From Saururus chinensis (Eukaryota; Streptophyta; Magnoliopsida; Piperales; Saururaceae): DNA of 64,000 bases. Positions 10,601 to 21,999 of this stretch are shown here, one piece after another. The position numbers were made by a program, and so were the translations under genes. The stretch spans positions 27,544,756-27,608,755 of the forward strand of contig CP141150.1 in the NCBI GenBank assembly GCA_035235625.1, in the 5' to 3' direction. Under the pieces are notes generated by a model, which worked only from the letters and a program-made list of their open reading frames with translations, did no database searches and was not told the DNA's origin. Positions within the stretch are counted from its first letter, which is position 1, and each line of letters starts with the position of its first letter.

Positions 10601-12882
10601 TGTAACAACCTAGAATTTTTAAGAGTTTTGAAACAATACTTTTGGGTCCATATCGAGTTTTAGGGAACAATAGTCATTTTTCTTAAATTAAAGCTATTTT
10701 TTAGTTTTATTTGTTCAAAGGAACATGAAGGTATTAGTTAGGACTCTATATATAAACATATCGTGCCCAAGAACGTGCAAATTGGACACTGAAATCATAT
10801 GCTATGACATCGAAAAGCATGTCATGGGCAAGTCCCACTTTAATTTTACGAGATAACATACCCCTTATGTCCTTGTTTTGTAGGGATCGTTGATACGAGT
10901 TTAACTGTACTAAGAACATGTGAATCTAAGTTTGGAGTAGGGAGTTATAGCCATTAGAATTTCTATTTTTTAATTAAATTATTTATATTGCCAGCGTTAC
11001 GTCAGGTGCTGACATGTATACAAGATTTGTAAGTTTTAATGTTCTCTTATTGGTGTAAAGTTTTACTATTTTCTGATTATTTTGATTTTTGTGTGATGGT
11101 TTGGTTTAATTATGAAAATTTCTAATTAGTGTAATGTTTTACTTGTTTCTTCTATTTTTTGGGGCCAATCAATCTACTAAACAGAAAAATGATTTTAAGC
11201 TTATTTTTAAGCTAGAATTTGATCATTTCTTCATGTTTCTCACATGACACTAGTAGAGTCTTGCACACATGTTACATTAATTATGTATGAACCATGTTCC
11301 ACATGTTTTAGCTTATTTATGAACATGACCATGTATGTTTATGCTTGATTATGTTTATATAATATCATTTGCCATGTATGGACCATGTCTCATGCATAAT
11401 ATGACTGATTAGGATATGACTACTTATGCTTGCATGCGTTTAGCATTATTCACTTATGTATCATATTACCACATCATGAAAATGATTTGTTGAGCAATGA
11501 TTAACTGTGTTTAACCGTGATTAATTGATTGTGTGTCGTAGTTTTCAATAGTCATATTGGAGATTAAACAAATCAGATTTCAGTACAATGGGCGGGGTTC
11601 TATGTTCGATGGATAGGGTTTTCCATTCTAAAAGGGAGGGTTTTGTCTGCGGGTTAGAAGAGTGGAATGATATATTGAGATAAACTATTAAGACACTTCT
11701 AGATTGAGAATCCACATTGGTTTGTTCATGTGTATCAGCTAACCAAGGCACTTCCAGTTAGGATTTTCTAAACTGCTTAGGTTTTCCTTTTTATGATTTC
11801 AAGGGTGAGCAAGACTACTTAGGCTTTGGCTAGGGTGAGAAAAATTGGCATCATTTGGTATCAACATTTCTCTATCAAGAGACATTCATTGTGCTGTTTA
11901 CACATGTTTGTGTATGAATTATAATGCTAAGTTACACAGGTTTCATGTAGAGATAACGACGTTTATGTTTACACAGGTTGTGTATAGATTATGATACTTA
12001 ATCATATAGGATGTGTATGGATTATGATGCTTGATCATGCAGGATGTGTATGGATTATGATGTTTGATCATGCAGGATGTGTATGGATTATGGTGTTTGA
12101 TCATACATGATGTGTACGGATTGTGATATTTGATCATGCATGATGTGTATGGATTGCGATATTTGACCATGTAGGATGCGTATGGATTATGATACTTGAA
12201 TGCACATGTTGTGTATGTAGATGATGAAATATGTTGAGACATAATGCACAAGTTTGATTATGGATGAGTGATGAATGAATGAGATATGTCCCATAGGTTG
12301 TATGTGTGAGGGATTTGATGAGTTATTGTGTTGTAAACACTGGTTTGCATAAGGTTTATGTCATGATTTTTGAGGATTATATTTTGGTGTTAATGTGAGC
12401 TTTATGTTTTCAAACTCTTATTGAGTTAAGCTCACCCCGTTTGTATTGTTTTGTTTTGGGGTTGCGTGGTTGTTTCATAGAGGTGCTCAGGATGATCTCA
12501 TCTATGAGAATTGAGGCGAATAGATACATATGGAGTGTGTGATAGTTCTTATGTGATGGGATAGACTTTATATTTACCTTATTGTAACCTTATGACATAA
12601 CTTTGATTCTTTCTATGTTTATCGAGAGCCTTGTTGATGGCTTAGACATGTTATTGATAGTTTAAGTCTTAGGACATATTATGTTATTTTAAGACTTATG
12701 TGGGTTTGTGAATGACTAAGAGATTTTAATTAATTTCTTTTATCTTTTGTTAATGTCTTTTGCACAAAGGGAGTGTTGTGTACTTTGGTCTAGCCCGGTT
12801 TTGGGTTAGCTTTCTACTTTTTCGCCCCATCGTCGCCTTTCCTTGGACCAAGTTCCGTCAAGGGTTTTGGTGAGGCATGTAA
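10601..12882 (+). repeat. 5' LTR of element II
   Basis: Starts tgtaacaacc and ends about 10 bp before the tggtatcagag primer-binding site. Relative to the 3' LTR it lacks a block of roughly 900-1000 bp (present at about 17235-18240). Conversely, the 3' LTR lacks the first roughly 430 bp present here. The mid portion contains 33-bp tandem repeats. Apparent peptides such as NPYTSCMIK on the minus strand are translations of those repeats. Confidence 0.8.
11975..12215. repeat. 33-bp tandem repeat inside LTR of element II
   Basis: About seven imperfect units of the form gtgtatggattatgatg plus tttgatcatgcaggat. The period of 33 is a multiple of three, so the minus strand reads as an 11-residue repeat (HNPYTSCMIK and variants). 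A homologous, more decayed array is at about 32865-33060 in the other LTR, showing that it belongs to the LTR. Confidence 0.85.
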
Positions 12883-12891
12883 GTAAGTTTT

Positions 12892-12902
12892 TGGTATCAG
12901 AG
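12892..12902 (+). other. tRNA-Met-type primer-binding site, element II
   Basis: tggtatcagag lies just after the 5' LTR and matches the common plant gypsy primer-binding site complementary to the initiator tRNA-Met 3' end. The homologous position in element I (about 8164) is mutated. Confidence 0.8.
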
Positions 12903-13093
12903 TATAAGTTTGTCTAAAGGCAAGGGAGAATAAGGAAATTAGAACATTACCAATGGGGAGTGAGGTAATAAAAGACTTAGACAATGTTAGCGACATTGAT
13001 AACATTAGTTCATTATTTTGTTGTTTGCTTATGTGATGTATTGTTTGATCTTGGTGATGGATCATGAGACTTAATGTCTAATTGTGTTGTAGA

Positions 13094-14337
13094 TGGATGA
13101 ACCTAATAATATAGGTGTAAACTATAGCCGAGCTGCTAGAGACCTATGGGTGGACGATGTGTTAACCACCATTTAGGGGTTTACCTAAGTGATGCGCTCT
13201 CAACAAGCTAAGCAAGCTAGTGGTAGTGGGAAGGAGCATCTCACCTTGGAGGGCTTTAAGAAGTTCAATCCTCCTAGTTTCAAAGACACGATTACCTCGC
13301 ATAAGCAGATAATTGGAAGCTTCACATGGAGAAGATCTTTAGCACAAGGCCGTGCTTATAAAAGGAGAAGACCCGCCTAGTGTATTCACCTTCAAGGGTG
13401 AAGTTCAGAGGTGGTGTCTTTTAGAGGCAGAGATTCTAGGGAAGGGTGGATATTCCTTAGGAGGAGTTCTTATCCGTTTTCAACGACAAGTACTTTCCTC
13501 TTAATGTATGAGAGGATAAGAAGGAGTTCCTGAATCTACAACAGGGTTCTATGTCTGTACTTGCATATGAAACTATGTTCATTGAGTTGGAATGCTTTGC
13601 TCCGCATTTATTCGGTGATGAATATGAGAGCAAAGAAGTTCGAGGATAGGTTGAAGCTATACATAAAAGGCTTAATAGTTAATTTCCAACATTGGACTTT
13701 GGCTAAAGTCCTAGAGACCGCCGTTATTGCGGTGAAGGATTCAGAGGATTACCACAAGAGGAGGATCAGCCTAAGGGTGTTAGGCAAGGTGACTCTCAAG
13801 GATAGCGCAATTAGAAGTCTCGTGGTAACAACTTTTGTAGAAACAACAACAATAATGTCCAACCGGATCACTACAACAACCGTGCCAACATCATTTACTT
13901 CAAGTGTAATAAGAAGGGGCGCTACAAGAGTGAATGTTGTCTAAACACTCAGGGTGAAGTTTCAAGGAGTCATCCAGCTCATAGAATCAAGGGCCATGTC
14001 AGCAAAGTGGGCAACAAAAACAGGTAGTCAACCAAGTTAAGGTCTTTGCAATTTCAACTAATGAGGAGGCTAATGAATTGGCGGTAGTAGAAGGTACACT
14101 TGAAATTGCCTTGCACTATGCTTGAGTATTATTTGACAGTGGTTCTTCACATTCTTTCATTTCACCTCTTTTTTCTTGAGAGCTTAATGTTGAGCCAAAG
14201 TTGTTGACTCCTTTGCATGTGTCACCCCTTCGTGTTCTCTTTGGGCATAGGAGTATCTTAAGAATGTTTCCATGGTGGTTAAAGGGCATGAATTATTTGT
14301 TGATTTGATTGTTTTGCCAATGATTGTTTTGAATTGT
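13094..14337 (+). pseudogene. Gag and protease start of element II
   Basis: Gag opens with MDEPNNIGVNYSRAARD and VDDVLTTI, a stop, then LTLEGFKKFNPPSFKD. The zinc knuckle near 13900-13940 reads CNKKGRYKSEC, so the second Cys and the His of CCHC are lost. Near 14130 LFDSGSSHSFISPLF keeps the aspartic protease DSG. The frame then reaches VDLIVLPMI and is interrupted by a solo LTR at about 14338. Several stops and frameshifts occur upstream. Confidence 0.75.
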
Positions 14338-15468
14338 GTTGGTTTATTGAACTATGTGTGTGGCATAGACAAATTGAGAAAATAAAGTACCTCTAACTTA
14401 CAATTAAATTATAAGATTTATTTTTTTGCCTTTGAACAAAATAAACATAGAATTTAATCAATTCAACGTTTCTAACTCTAATGTGTTCTAATGAGAAATT
14501 CACAATCAAATCAATAACCAAAACACACAATAATTTTTACGTGGAAACCCAACTAGGGAAAAACCATGGGACACTATTTCCATATCAACTATGCACTATG
14601 TAAACTTAAGATTACAAAATTACCAATTAAATAAACAAATGACTCATCATTTTTCTTCAAATTGGTAGGATCTTCACATCACTTGAATTTTGAGTAACCA
14701 CTTGTTGCTTGTTTATCGGCCACAACTCGATCTTCTTCTCCCTTGTGCTTTTTTGATCAACAAAGATCTTTCATCTCCTTCTTGGAATGAATCTTTTATT
14801 CACTTGATCTTCCCAACAACAAGCTTTAGGAAACACATAGTATTTTGTGCTCTAAACTCACCTCTAATCACACTTTTTGATTTATAATAGAAATTCTCAC
14901 AATTTAGAAGACACCTCTCAAAACTCCATTGAAGAGACTCAACACAAGCTCTCATAGTTTTCTAGGTCTTTTATCTTCCTCCATCACATTTCAATGTCTT
15001 TTTATAAACTCAAAAACCCTAAAAGGAATATGTCTCTAATTTAGTATTGTAACCAAATAAAAAAATCTTAAATTTGGTAACATGCGGCTTAAGAATTGAT
15101 TGTTTCTACATGGCGATCGATCACTCCCAATATTTTTCAACACGACTCTTCAAACGATCGATTGCTTCATCAAGCCGATCGATCACTGACTCTCGGCTTT
15201 ATTTTACACATAGCGATTTCAGGATCGATTGGTTCATAGAAACGATTGATTGTTCTATCAATTTTTCTGAAATTTTAATTTTTCACTATTTAAAACTCCA
15301 AACATCACCATTCTTTCACCTAAGGTCTCTTTTACCCTAAAGTGTATGAATGTAATGTGCATGTATGCATTTACCTGACAAAAACATGGATTTGAGTCTT
15401 CTTTTTGTTCCACTATTAGAAATCCATTTTTAGATTATAAACTAACTCAAAGTACACATTTCATGACA
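14338..15468. mobile_element. Probable solo LTR inserted in protease of element II
   Basis: Protease coding is lost at about 14338 and resumes after about 15469 (ending in DIEPFVF at 15548). The block starts tgttgg and ends tgaca, as LTRs do. A ttgt is shared by the left (14334-14337) and right (15469-15472) flanks, so the target duplication is short or blurred. The phrase ttacgtggaaacccaact followed by agggaaaaacc near 14540 is common in plant LTR elements. At 15110-15260 it carries several CGATCGAT palindromes. No coding domain is present. Confidence 0.65.
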
Positions 15469-15544
15469 TTGTTTTGATCATGACAATCAGCTAAAATATG
15501 ACATAAGGACACTTATGTTCTTGCAAGTTGTGTTTGCTTCAGCT

Positions 15545-16750
15545 GACATCGAGCCTTTTGTTTTTTAGGGCATGAGATGTGTTAGTGGCAAGTTTTTTGC
15601 ATCTTCTTTCAAGGCAAGGAAATGGATAAATAGTAGGTGTGGCTTTTTCTTGCAAGCATCTTGGTGAAGGGTGGTACATTACCTCTTATTGAATACGTTC
15701 CAATGGTGTCGGAGTATGTGGATATTTTTCCATATGACTTGTTGGGATTACCTCCTGAGAAGGAGATCGAGTTCAATATTGATATTTTTCTAGGCACCTT
15801 TCATATTTTTAAAGCTCCTTAATGCATGCCTCCAGCTGAATTGAAAGAGCTTAAAACTTAGCTGCTGAACTTGATAGATAAGGGAAACATCAGGCATAGC
15901 GCATCTCCGTGGGGAGCACTAGTTCTCTTTGTTATGAAGAAGGATTGTTCCCTTAGGCTTTGCATTGATTACCGGATGTTGAATCAGGTCACAATCAAGA
16001 ACAAGCATCCTTTGCCACATATTGATTATTTGTTTGATTAGTTATATCAGACTCAAGTGTTCTCCCACATTAATTGTAGGTTGGGCTACCATCAACTCGG
16101 TATTAAACCTGATGATGTGTCTAAGGTTGCTTTCAGGACACATTATGGGCATTATGAGTTCTTGGTTATGCCTTTTGGGCTTACCAATGCATTGACATCT
16201 TTTGTGGACTTGATGAACAAAGTCTTCAAGCCTTATTTAGATTGGTTTGTCATCATATTTGTGGATGGCATATTGAGCTATTTGGCTAGCAAGGAGGATT
16301 ATGAAAAGCAATTGAGTATTGTCTTGCAAACTTTGAGAGATCATAAGTTCTATGTAAAATTTGACAAATGTGAATTTTAGTTGGAGGAAGTACAATTTTT
16401 AGGCCATGTAATATCCAAAGATAGTTTAATGGTGGACCCAACTACGGTGGAAACAGTTATGAAGTGGGAGCAACTTAAGAAGGCTTCTGAAGTCCAGAAT
16501 TTTCTAGGTTTTGTGGGATACTATCGGAGGTTCATATATGGCTTTTTTTCTTATTACAACTCTTATGAATAAGTTGATAAGGAAGAGCGAGAAGTTTGAA
16601 TGAAGTCGAGCATGTGAGTAATGTTTTCAAGAGTTGAAGAAGAGGTTAACTTTAGTGTCAGTCCTAGTTATACCTTCAGGTAGTGAAGGATTTGTTGTCT
16701 ACAATGATGCGTTACAAAAAGGATTGGGTTGTGTGTTGATGCACAATGAT
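15545..16750 (+). pseudogene. Reverse transcriptase and RNase H start of element II
   Basis: RT phrases in order: [96 protein letters not shown], then FVGYYRRFIYGF. The catalytic FVDD reads FVDG, so the second Asp is lost. RNase H begins near 16680 (FVVYNDALQKGLGCVLM, where Asn replaces the usual Ser or Cys). It is cut at about 16750, where integrase sequence follows directly, so the rest of RNase H and the integrase zinc finger are deleted. Confidence 0.85.
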
Positions 16751-17150
16751 GCGGTGTGGGTTATCGTTGATTGACTCACTAAGTCTGCATACTTTATTAT
16801 TATAAGGATGACTACTTCCTTGGATGTGTTGGCGGTGCTTTATGTGAAGGATATTGTTTGGTTACATGGAGTTCTAGTATCCATATTTTTTGATAGAGAT
16901 CCTTGTTTTACGTCCAAGTTTTGGCAAAGTTTTTATACGGCTTTGGGGATAGAGACTAACCCTAGCACAACTTATTATCCTTAGACGGATGGGCAATCCC
17001 AACGTACTATCCATACTTTGGAGGATATGGTTTGAGCATGCATCCTCGAGTGGAAGGGTAGTTGGGAGCAACACTTACCTTCGGTGGAGTTTGGCTAAAA
17101 CAATAGTTACCAAGATGGTATGAAGATCTATATGGGGAGGAGGTAAGATC
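16745..17150 (+). pseudogene. Integrase core remnant of element II
   Basis: Reads VWVIVD, a stop, LTKSAYFIIIRMTTSL, then SIFFDRDPCFTSKFW, YTALGIETNPSTTYYP, and LEDMV with EWKGSWEQHLPSVEFG. The Asp of FDRD is kept; stops occur at about five places. The C-terminal part and polypurine tract are missing, and the sequence passes straight into truncated 3' LTR at about 17150. Confidence 0.8.
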
Positions 17151-18481
17151 TATAAGTTTTAATATTTTTTTATTAGTGTAAGGTTTTTTTGGTTTCTAAT
17201 TGATTTGATTTTTGTGTGATGGTTTGGTTTAATTATGATTTTACTTGGAAAACATTAGTGCCTAACTTAATTCACAAAGTTGCCACATTGATTGTGTCAT
17301 TTTTCATTTAATTCTTTTTATTAAGGAAGTGGGCCCCACACCCTAGGACCCATGTCCATCTCAGGCGATGTGCCAACTTCTTGGGCCGCCGAGCCTCACT
17401 CGATACCTTAAATGGGTTTGAGCCATGTCAAATTCATTTTTGAGTCCATGTCATTTAAGTGGGTTCACTTATTCCCTTGTTGGGCCCATTCTAGACTCAT
17501 CTACTTGACGTACCTATAAATACAAACATTGGCCATTTCCCCATTTGGGTTTGTCTTAGATTGAGAGGCTTTGGAGAGCTCTACTCCCATCTCATAAAAG
17601 AAATTTTTAATCTAAGGTATAATCTCTCTAATCCTTGCACGTTTCTTTTGCTTTTACCCTAAATCCCATGTTATTCTTTTCACAAATGGGATTCAAGAAT
17701 TTTTTTTCAAGTTTATTCTTTTACCCATGTTTTGAAACCCTAGATTTAGATTTATTGCTTCTACTCTTATGATTTTTATTTTGGACACAAGAGGGTGTTA
17801 GATCTATCATTTATTAGTGGTTTGAGTCTATTTCTAGTGGAAATTTTGGTTTTTGCTTACGGCTAATGTAACCTAATTGGTTGGGTAGAGTTTCCTTGAG
17901 CGTTGGAGGTGATTCAAAGGTCTACAATTTGATTTGAGGTAAGGGGTTTTTATTTGATGAGGTTTTACTTGCATTAACACTATGTTTGTGGTGGATTCAT
18001 GTTCAAAGCTTATGAATAGGTGAATTTGAATCTTTTTTAATGAATGTTTTAATATTGTTTTTACATAAATATGCATGAGAAATGATAGATCTATCATGTC
18101 TAAGGCTCAGATAATAATTATATTAAGTTCATGAACTTTTATGAATTATTATGGATTTTTTAAAAGAATTTGATTCTATTTTGAGCAAGAAAAAGAATTG
18201 TTTTATAGTACTGTCTTTGTTCCAAATCAATCTCCCCAAGGCGCTGATTGATCGGCTAAATAGAGAAATGATTCTAAGCTTATTTTTAAGCAAGAATTTG
18301 ATCATTTTTTCATGTTTCTCACATGACACTAGTCGAGTATGACAATGTTGAAGTATGAATGTTTGCACACATGTTACATTAATTATGTATGAAACATGTT
18401 CCACATGTTTTAGCTTATTTATAAAGATGACCATATACGTTTATACTTGCTTATGCTTACATGACCATATTTGCCATGTAT
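17150..18481 (+). repeat. 3' LTR of element II, left part
   Basis: Aligns with the 5' LTR from ttttgtgtgatggtttggtt onward (17209 versus 11090), then carries the block of about 1 kb missing from the 5' copy, and rejoins it at about 18255. It stops at 18481, where element III begins. The last five bases, tgtat (18477-18481), are the target duplication repeated at 32258-32262. Confidence 0.75.
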
Positions 18482-20541
18482 TGTTACGACTCGAGATTTT
18501 ATAAAAGATATAAAGAGTTAAAAAGTAAAATCAGAGCTTGCTTGGGTCAAAACCCATAAACATAACATGAAATATTTTATTCCCCAGGAAATATATTGTC
18601 TGTGTACAAACACATAAGTAAAGATATAAATAAGTCTTCTCAAGCCAAAAAATATGAAAATATACTTAGAAAACTACTGGTGTAATTGTAGACTCTGTGG
18701 TCACCACTTGAAGCTCCCAAAAAGTATCTTTACTGCTTTCTTCTACACCCGTCTATTCCACACCGGGCCCTACAAGGTCTGGGGGGTGCTGAGTATTTTA
18801 AAATACTCAGTAGGAATACTTATCCTATTAGATATAAATATAACATCTCAAAGTTTGTAAATCACATAATCAAGTAAAAAGATAATACTTTTCGAAGAAG
18901 CAGTAAGGGTGTACCTCTCACCCAAAAATTTCCCCAGGGCTTCTTCCTACATATCGAAGATGTTTTTAGGGTTTTTAAGCTCTCGCGGCTTACTAGTATC
19001 CTAAATACTTATTATATTATATAGAATTTGCTGCAGGTACAAAGTAATGACCTCTTACTCCTCTACAGATTGTCAGTAAAACACTATGTGCTTGTAGAGG
19101 GAAGAGCCACTCCTGCTCATGGGGCACCATGATCTAGAGAGCAGAGAGTTTTCCCATGATACTCTCTACCCTAGCACACGTAGCCTTAATAGTTTTCATT
19201 TGTTGGGGGCTCACCAGGCTAATATACATACCGTGCATACGATTCCAAACCAGATTGTACTGTGTACTCTCTATTATGGAACTCTATCGGTATGTCTACC
19301 AATCTGAACTCCAAATTATTAAATCTCTTATATTTCTTGACTCAAACGAGAACAATCTTTCACAAAGAACAACCTTTTAAAATCCTAGCCTCGCCTTTAC
19401 AAGTCATGGTTGTGTTACTAATAACGATTATAAAGGTAGGGTTAGTCGCTCGTTCCAACGAGACAATTACCCCTTCTCTATCTAATCTCAGTAACTCGGT
19501 CGTCATGATTGTACGTAATTCTAAAATCATTTTGATAAAGCACTAATTCTACAAAATCGTCTTTTAATCTCACCATACTCAATTATAATTAAAATAATGG
19601 CAAAGCTAGACTTTCTTTATATCACATATAGCATAAAGTATAATTTAAAAGATAAATGCTCGATAAAACAAATATATGAGGCAATCCAAGAAACATATAT
19701 GAAAATTACTCAAATATTTAACTAAGATTATATATAATCTTTAAAAGACAACCAATGTAAGTATTTATGTCTTAAGAGAGGATAAAATCTCCTACCTTGC
19801 TTTTTGCGCGAGAAAATAAACGATACTTTGGTGAACCAGAAATTAAATGTCAGATTTCTGACCTGTAGGGATCTCGAAATAGAAAAATAATTCTGCCACA
19901 ACATTCAGCACGCTCGATTTAGGTAAAAATGCCTCTTAAATGACTCGAATCGAACTTAAAATGAATAAGAAACGAAGAAAAGAAGTTTTGGAATGATTTG
20001 AAACTGAAAGCATATGCCTATTCATAAGAGAACATGATTGACGCGTGTCTAACGAGCGTTTGACACTCGTCTGGCGCATAACTAATGCGCATCAGACACG
20101 CATCATAATTCAAATACGTCTGTTTGACATGCGTCAAATTTTTGACACAGATCAGAATTTTGACTCGCATCAAATTTTTGACATGTGCATATTACACGTG
20201 TCAGATTCTTGACGCCGCCACGTGGCATATATATTTTTTATTTTTAAAATTTGAAACTACAATATCTTTTTATCCCGTAATTGGAATTGCACGTTCTTAG
20301 TACCGATGGACTCTTATCGACAAGCTATTCGAAACTAGAACCCACATCGGCAGGTTGCTCCACACTATAAAGTGGGTCCCGCCCATGTGACTCATTTCTC
20401 GAGGTCATAACTTTTGTTCCCGACCACCGTTTCGCGTGTTCTTAGGTTTGTTATGCTCGTCTCACCAAGTTCTATTCAATACACCTAAATTTTACGATAA
20501 AAAATTATAAAAAAATTTATTTAAAAACTATGGATGTTACA
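18482..20541 (-). repeat. 3' LTR of element III (left copy)
   Basis: Begins tgttacgactcgag and ends ggatgttaca. It aligns end to end with 30148-32257. Shared landmarks include aaaaagtaaaatcagagctt, ctcctctacagattgtc, and the cluster of ACGCGT/ACACGTGT-type motifs at 20040-20225. Open frames here (19119-19546) recur at the same place in the other LTR and are not genes. Confidence 0.9.
20040..20225. repeat. Cluster of ACGCGT/CACGTG-centred repeats in LTR III
   Basis: At least eight imperfect copies of a (t)tgacacgcgtcagattt-like phrase, including gacgcgtgtctaacg, gacatgcgtcaaattttt, gacatgtgcatattac and acacgtgtcagattcttgac. Many centre on a short palindrome. The homologous cluster in the other LTR is at about 31754-31930. 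In transcription orientation the cluster is near the LTR start (U3), where promoter elements normally sit. Confidence 0.75.
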
Positions 20542-20578
20542 TTCTTCCCTCCTTGAAGAAAGTTTATCCCAAAATTTT

Positions 20579-21136
20579 CTAGTCATCAAATAACTCAGGA
20601 TACTTCCTTCTTATATCAACTTCGGTTTCCCACGTTGCTTCCTCCAATGAATGGTGTTGCCACAAGATCTTTACTAATGGAGTTTTCTTGGTTCTAAAGA
20701 CTTGCTCCTTTCTATCTAAGTTCTGAAGTGGTTTCTTCTCGAACGTTAAGTCTGTTCTCAGCTCCCTCGGTATCGTATCTAGAACATGAGATGGATCCCA
20801 AACATGCTTCCTAAGCATGGAGACGTGCTCATGAATACCTTCAAGCTGAGGAGTTAACACCAACCTATAAGCTACGAGTCCGATCTTTTCTAATATCTCC
20901 ATTAGACCTACAAAATGGGGGCTTAACTTACCTTTTACTCCAAATCTCATAACCCCTTTTGTTGGTGAAATCTTCAAGAAGATGTGATCGTCTACTTCAA
21001 ACTCAAGATCTCGGCGTCTTTTATCTACATAGCTCTTATATCGACTTTTAGTTGTCAACAATCGTTCCTTAATTAGCTTAACTTTATCAGCACATTGCTG
21101 GATCAACTCCGATTTGATCAAACGACGCTCTCCCAC
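20579..21136 (-). pseudogene. Element III integrase C-terminus with chromodomain-like end
   Basis: A 185-residue frame. Residues 30-100 read RYKSYVDKRRRDLEFEVDD, then LKISPTKGVMRFGVKGKLSPH and VAYRLVLTPQLEGIHEHVS, the usual gypsy integrase C-terminal domain. The last 45 residues (VFRTKKTPLVKILWQHHS then LEEATWETEVDIRRKYPELF) fit a chromodomain-like module. Those modules direct chromovirus integration to marked chromatin. An upstream frameshift separates it from the integrase core. Confidence 0.85.
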
Positions 21137-21999
21137 CTCACTCCAGCATGTTGGTGATCGACAAAAGTCATAATAGTGCTTCTTAGTGCCATACCAATGC
21201 TAGAATGGTAGCTGTTATTATAGGCAAATTCTACTAGTGGCAGATATTCGTCCCAATTACCTTTCCATTCCAAAGTGCAGGCTCGCAACGTATCTTCCAA
21301 TACTTGGATGGTTCTTTCTTATTGTCCATCCGTTTGCAGATGGAAAGATGTGTTGAATTTTAATGTAGTACCCAAAGCCTCTTGTAGACTCCGCCAAAAA
21401 TGTGAAGTAAATCTGCTATCCCTATCCAAAACAATGGACACAGGCACTCCATGTAAACTGATTATCTCCTAAATATATAGTTGTGCCAAACTATCCAATG
21501 AGTGCCTCTTTCGGAGTGGAAGGAAATGAGAGGACTTAGTAAGCCAATCAACTATGACCCAAATTATATCGTTACCACTTGAAGTCCTAGGTAGTCTTGA
21601 TATAAAATCCAATGTTATATGCTCCCACTTCCGTTTAGGAATGCCAAGAGATTGAAGCAATCCAGAAAGTCTCTGATGTTCCGCCTTAACTTGTTGGCAT
21701 GGTAAACATTGGGAACCACACTTAGCCACATCTCGCTTCATCCTGTCCCAAAAGAAGTTCCCTTTTAAATCTTGATACATCTTGGTCCCTTTGGGATGAA
21801 TAGTGTACTTTGAACTATGCGCTTCATCTAGTATTCTACTCCTTAACTCTGGAATAGCCGGAACAACTAATCTCCCAAGAAAGCGTATACCTTCATCACT
21901 TCCTTGAGTGAAATCTGACCGTTCTAACAAGGCTTGAGTCTCCATATCGGTCTTTTGATCCTCCATTATTTGCTCTATCACCACATACTGTACCGACAT
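21118..21999 (-). pseudogene. Element III integrase core
   Basis: Minus strand from 21999 to 21118 in two frames. The zinc-binding region reads HSSKYTIHPKGTKMYQD and later CGSQCLPCQQVKAEHQRL. The core follows with WEHITLDFISRLPRTSSG, WVIVDWLTKSSHFLPL, a stop near 21469, [13 protein letters not shown], then a stop after QTDGQ. It ends with [15 protein letters not shown] and [19 protein letters not shown]. The catalytic Asp residues are present. The stops make it non-functional. Confidence 0.85.

Noticed and set aside
11975-12215. Possible CRISPR-like array (regular repeats)
   Set aside because: The 33-bp units are contiguous without unique spacers, and the genome is eukaryotic; it is an LTR tandem repeat.
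19119-19546. Overlapping plus-strand open frames
   Set aside because: They lie inside the element III LTR and recur with changes at 30798-31261 in the other LTR; there is no protein signature.
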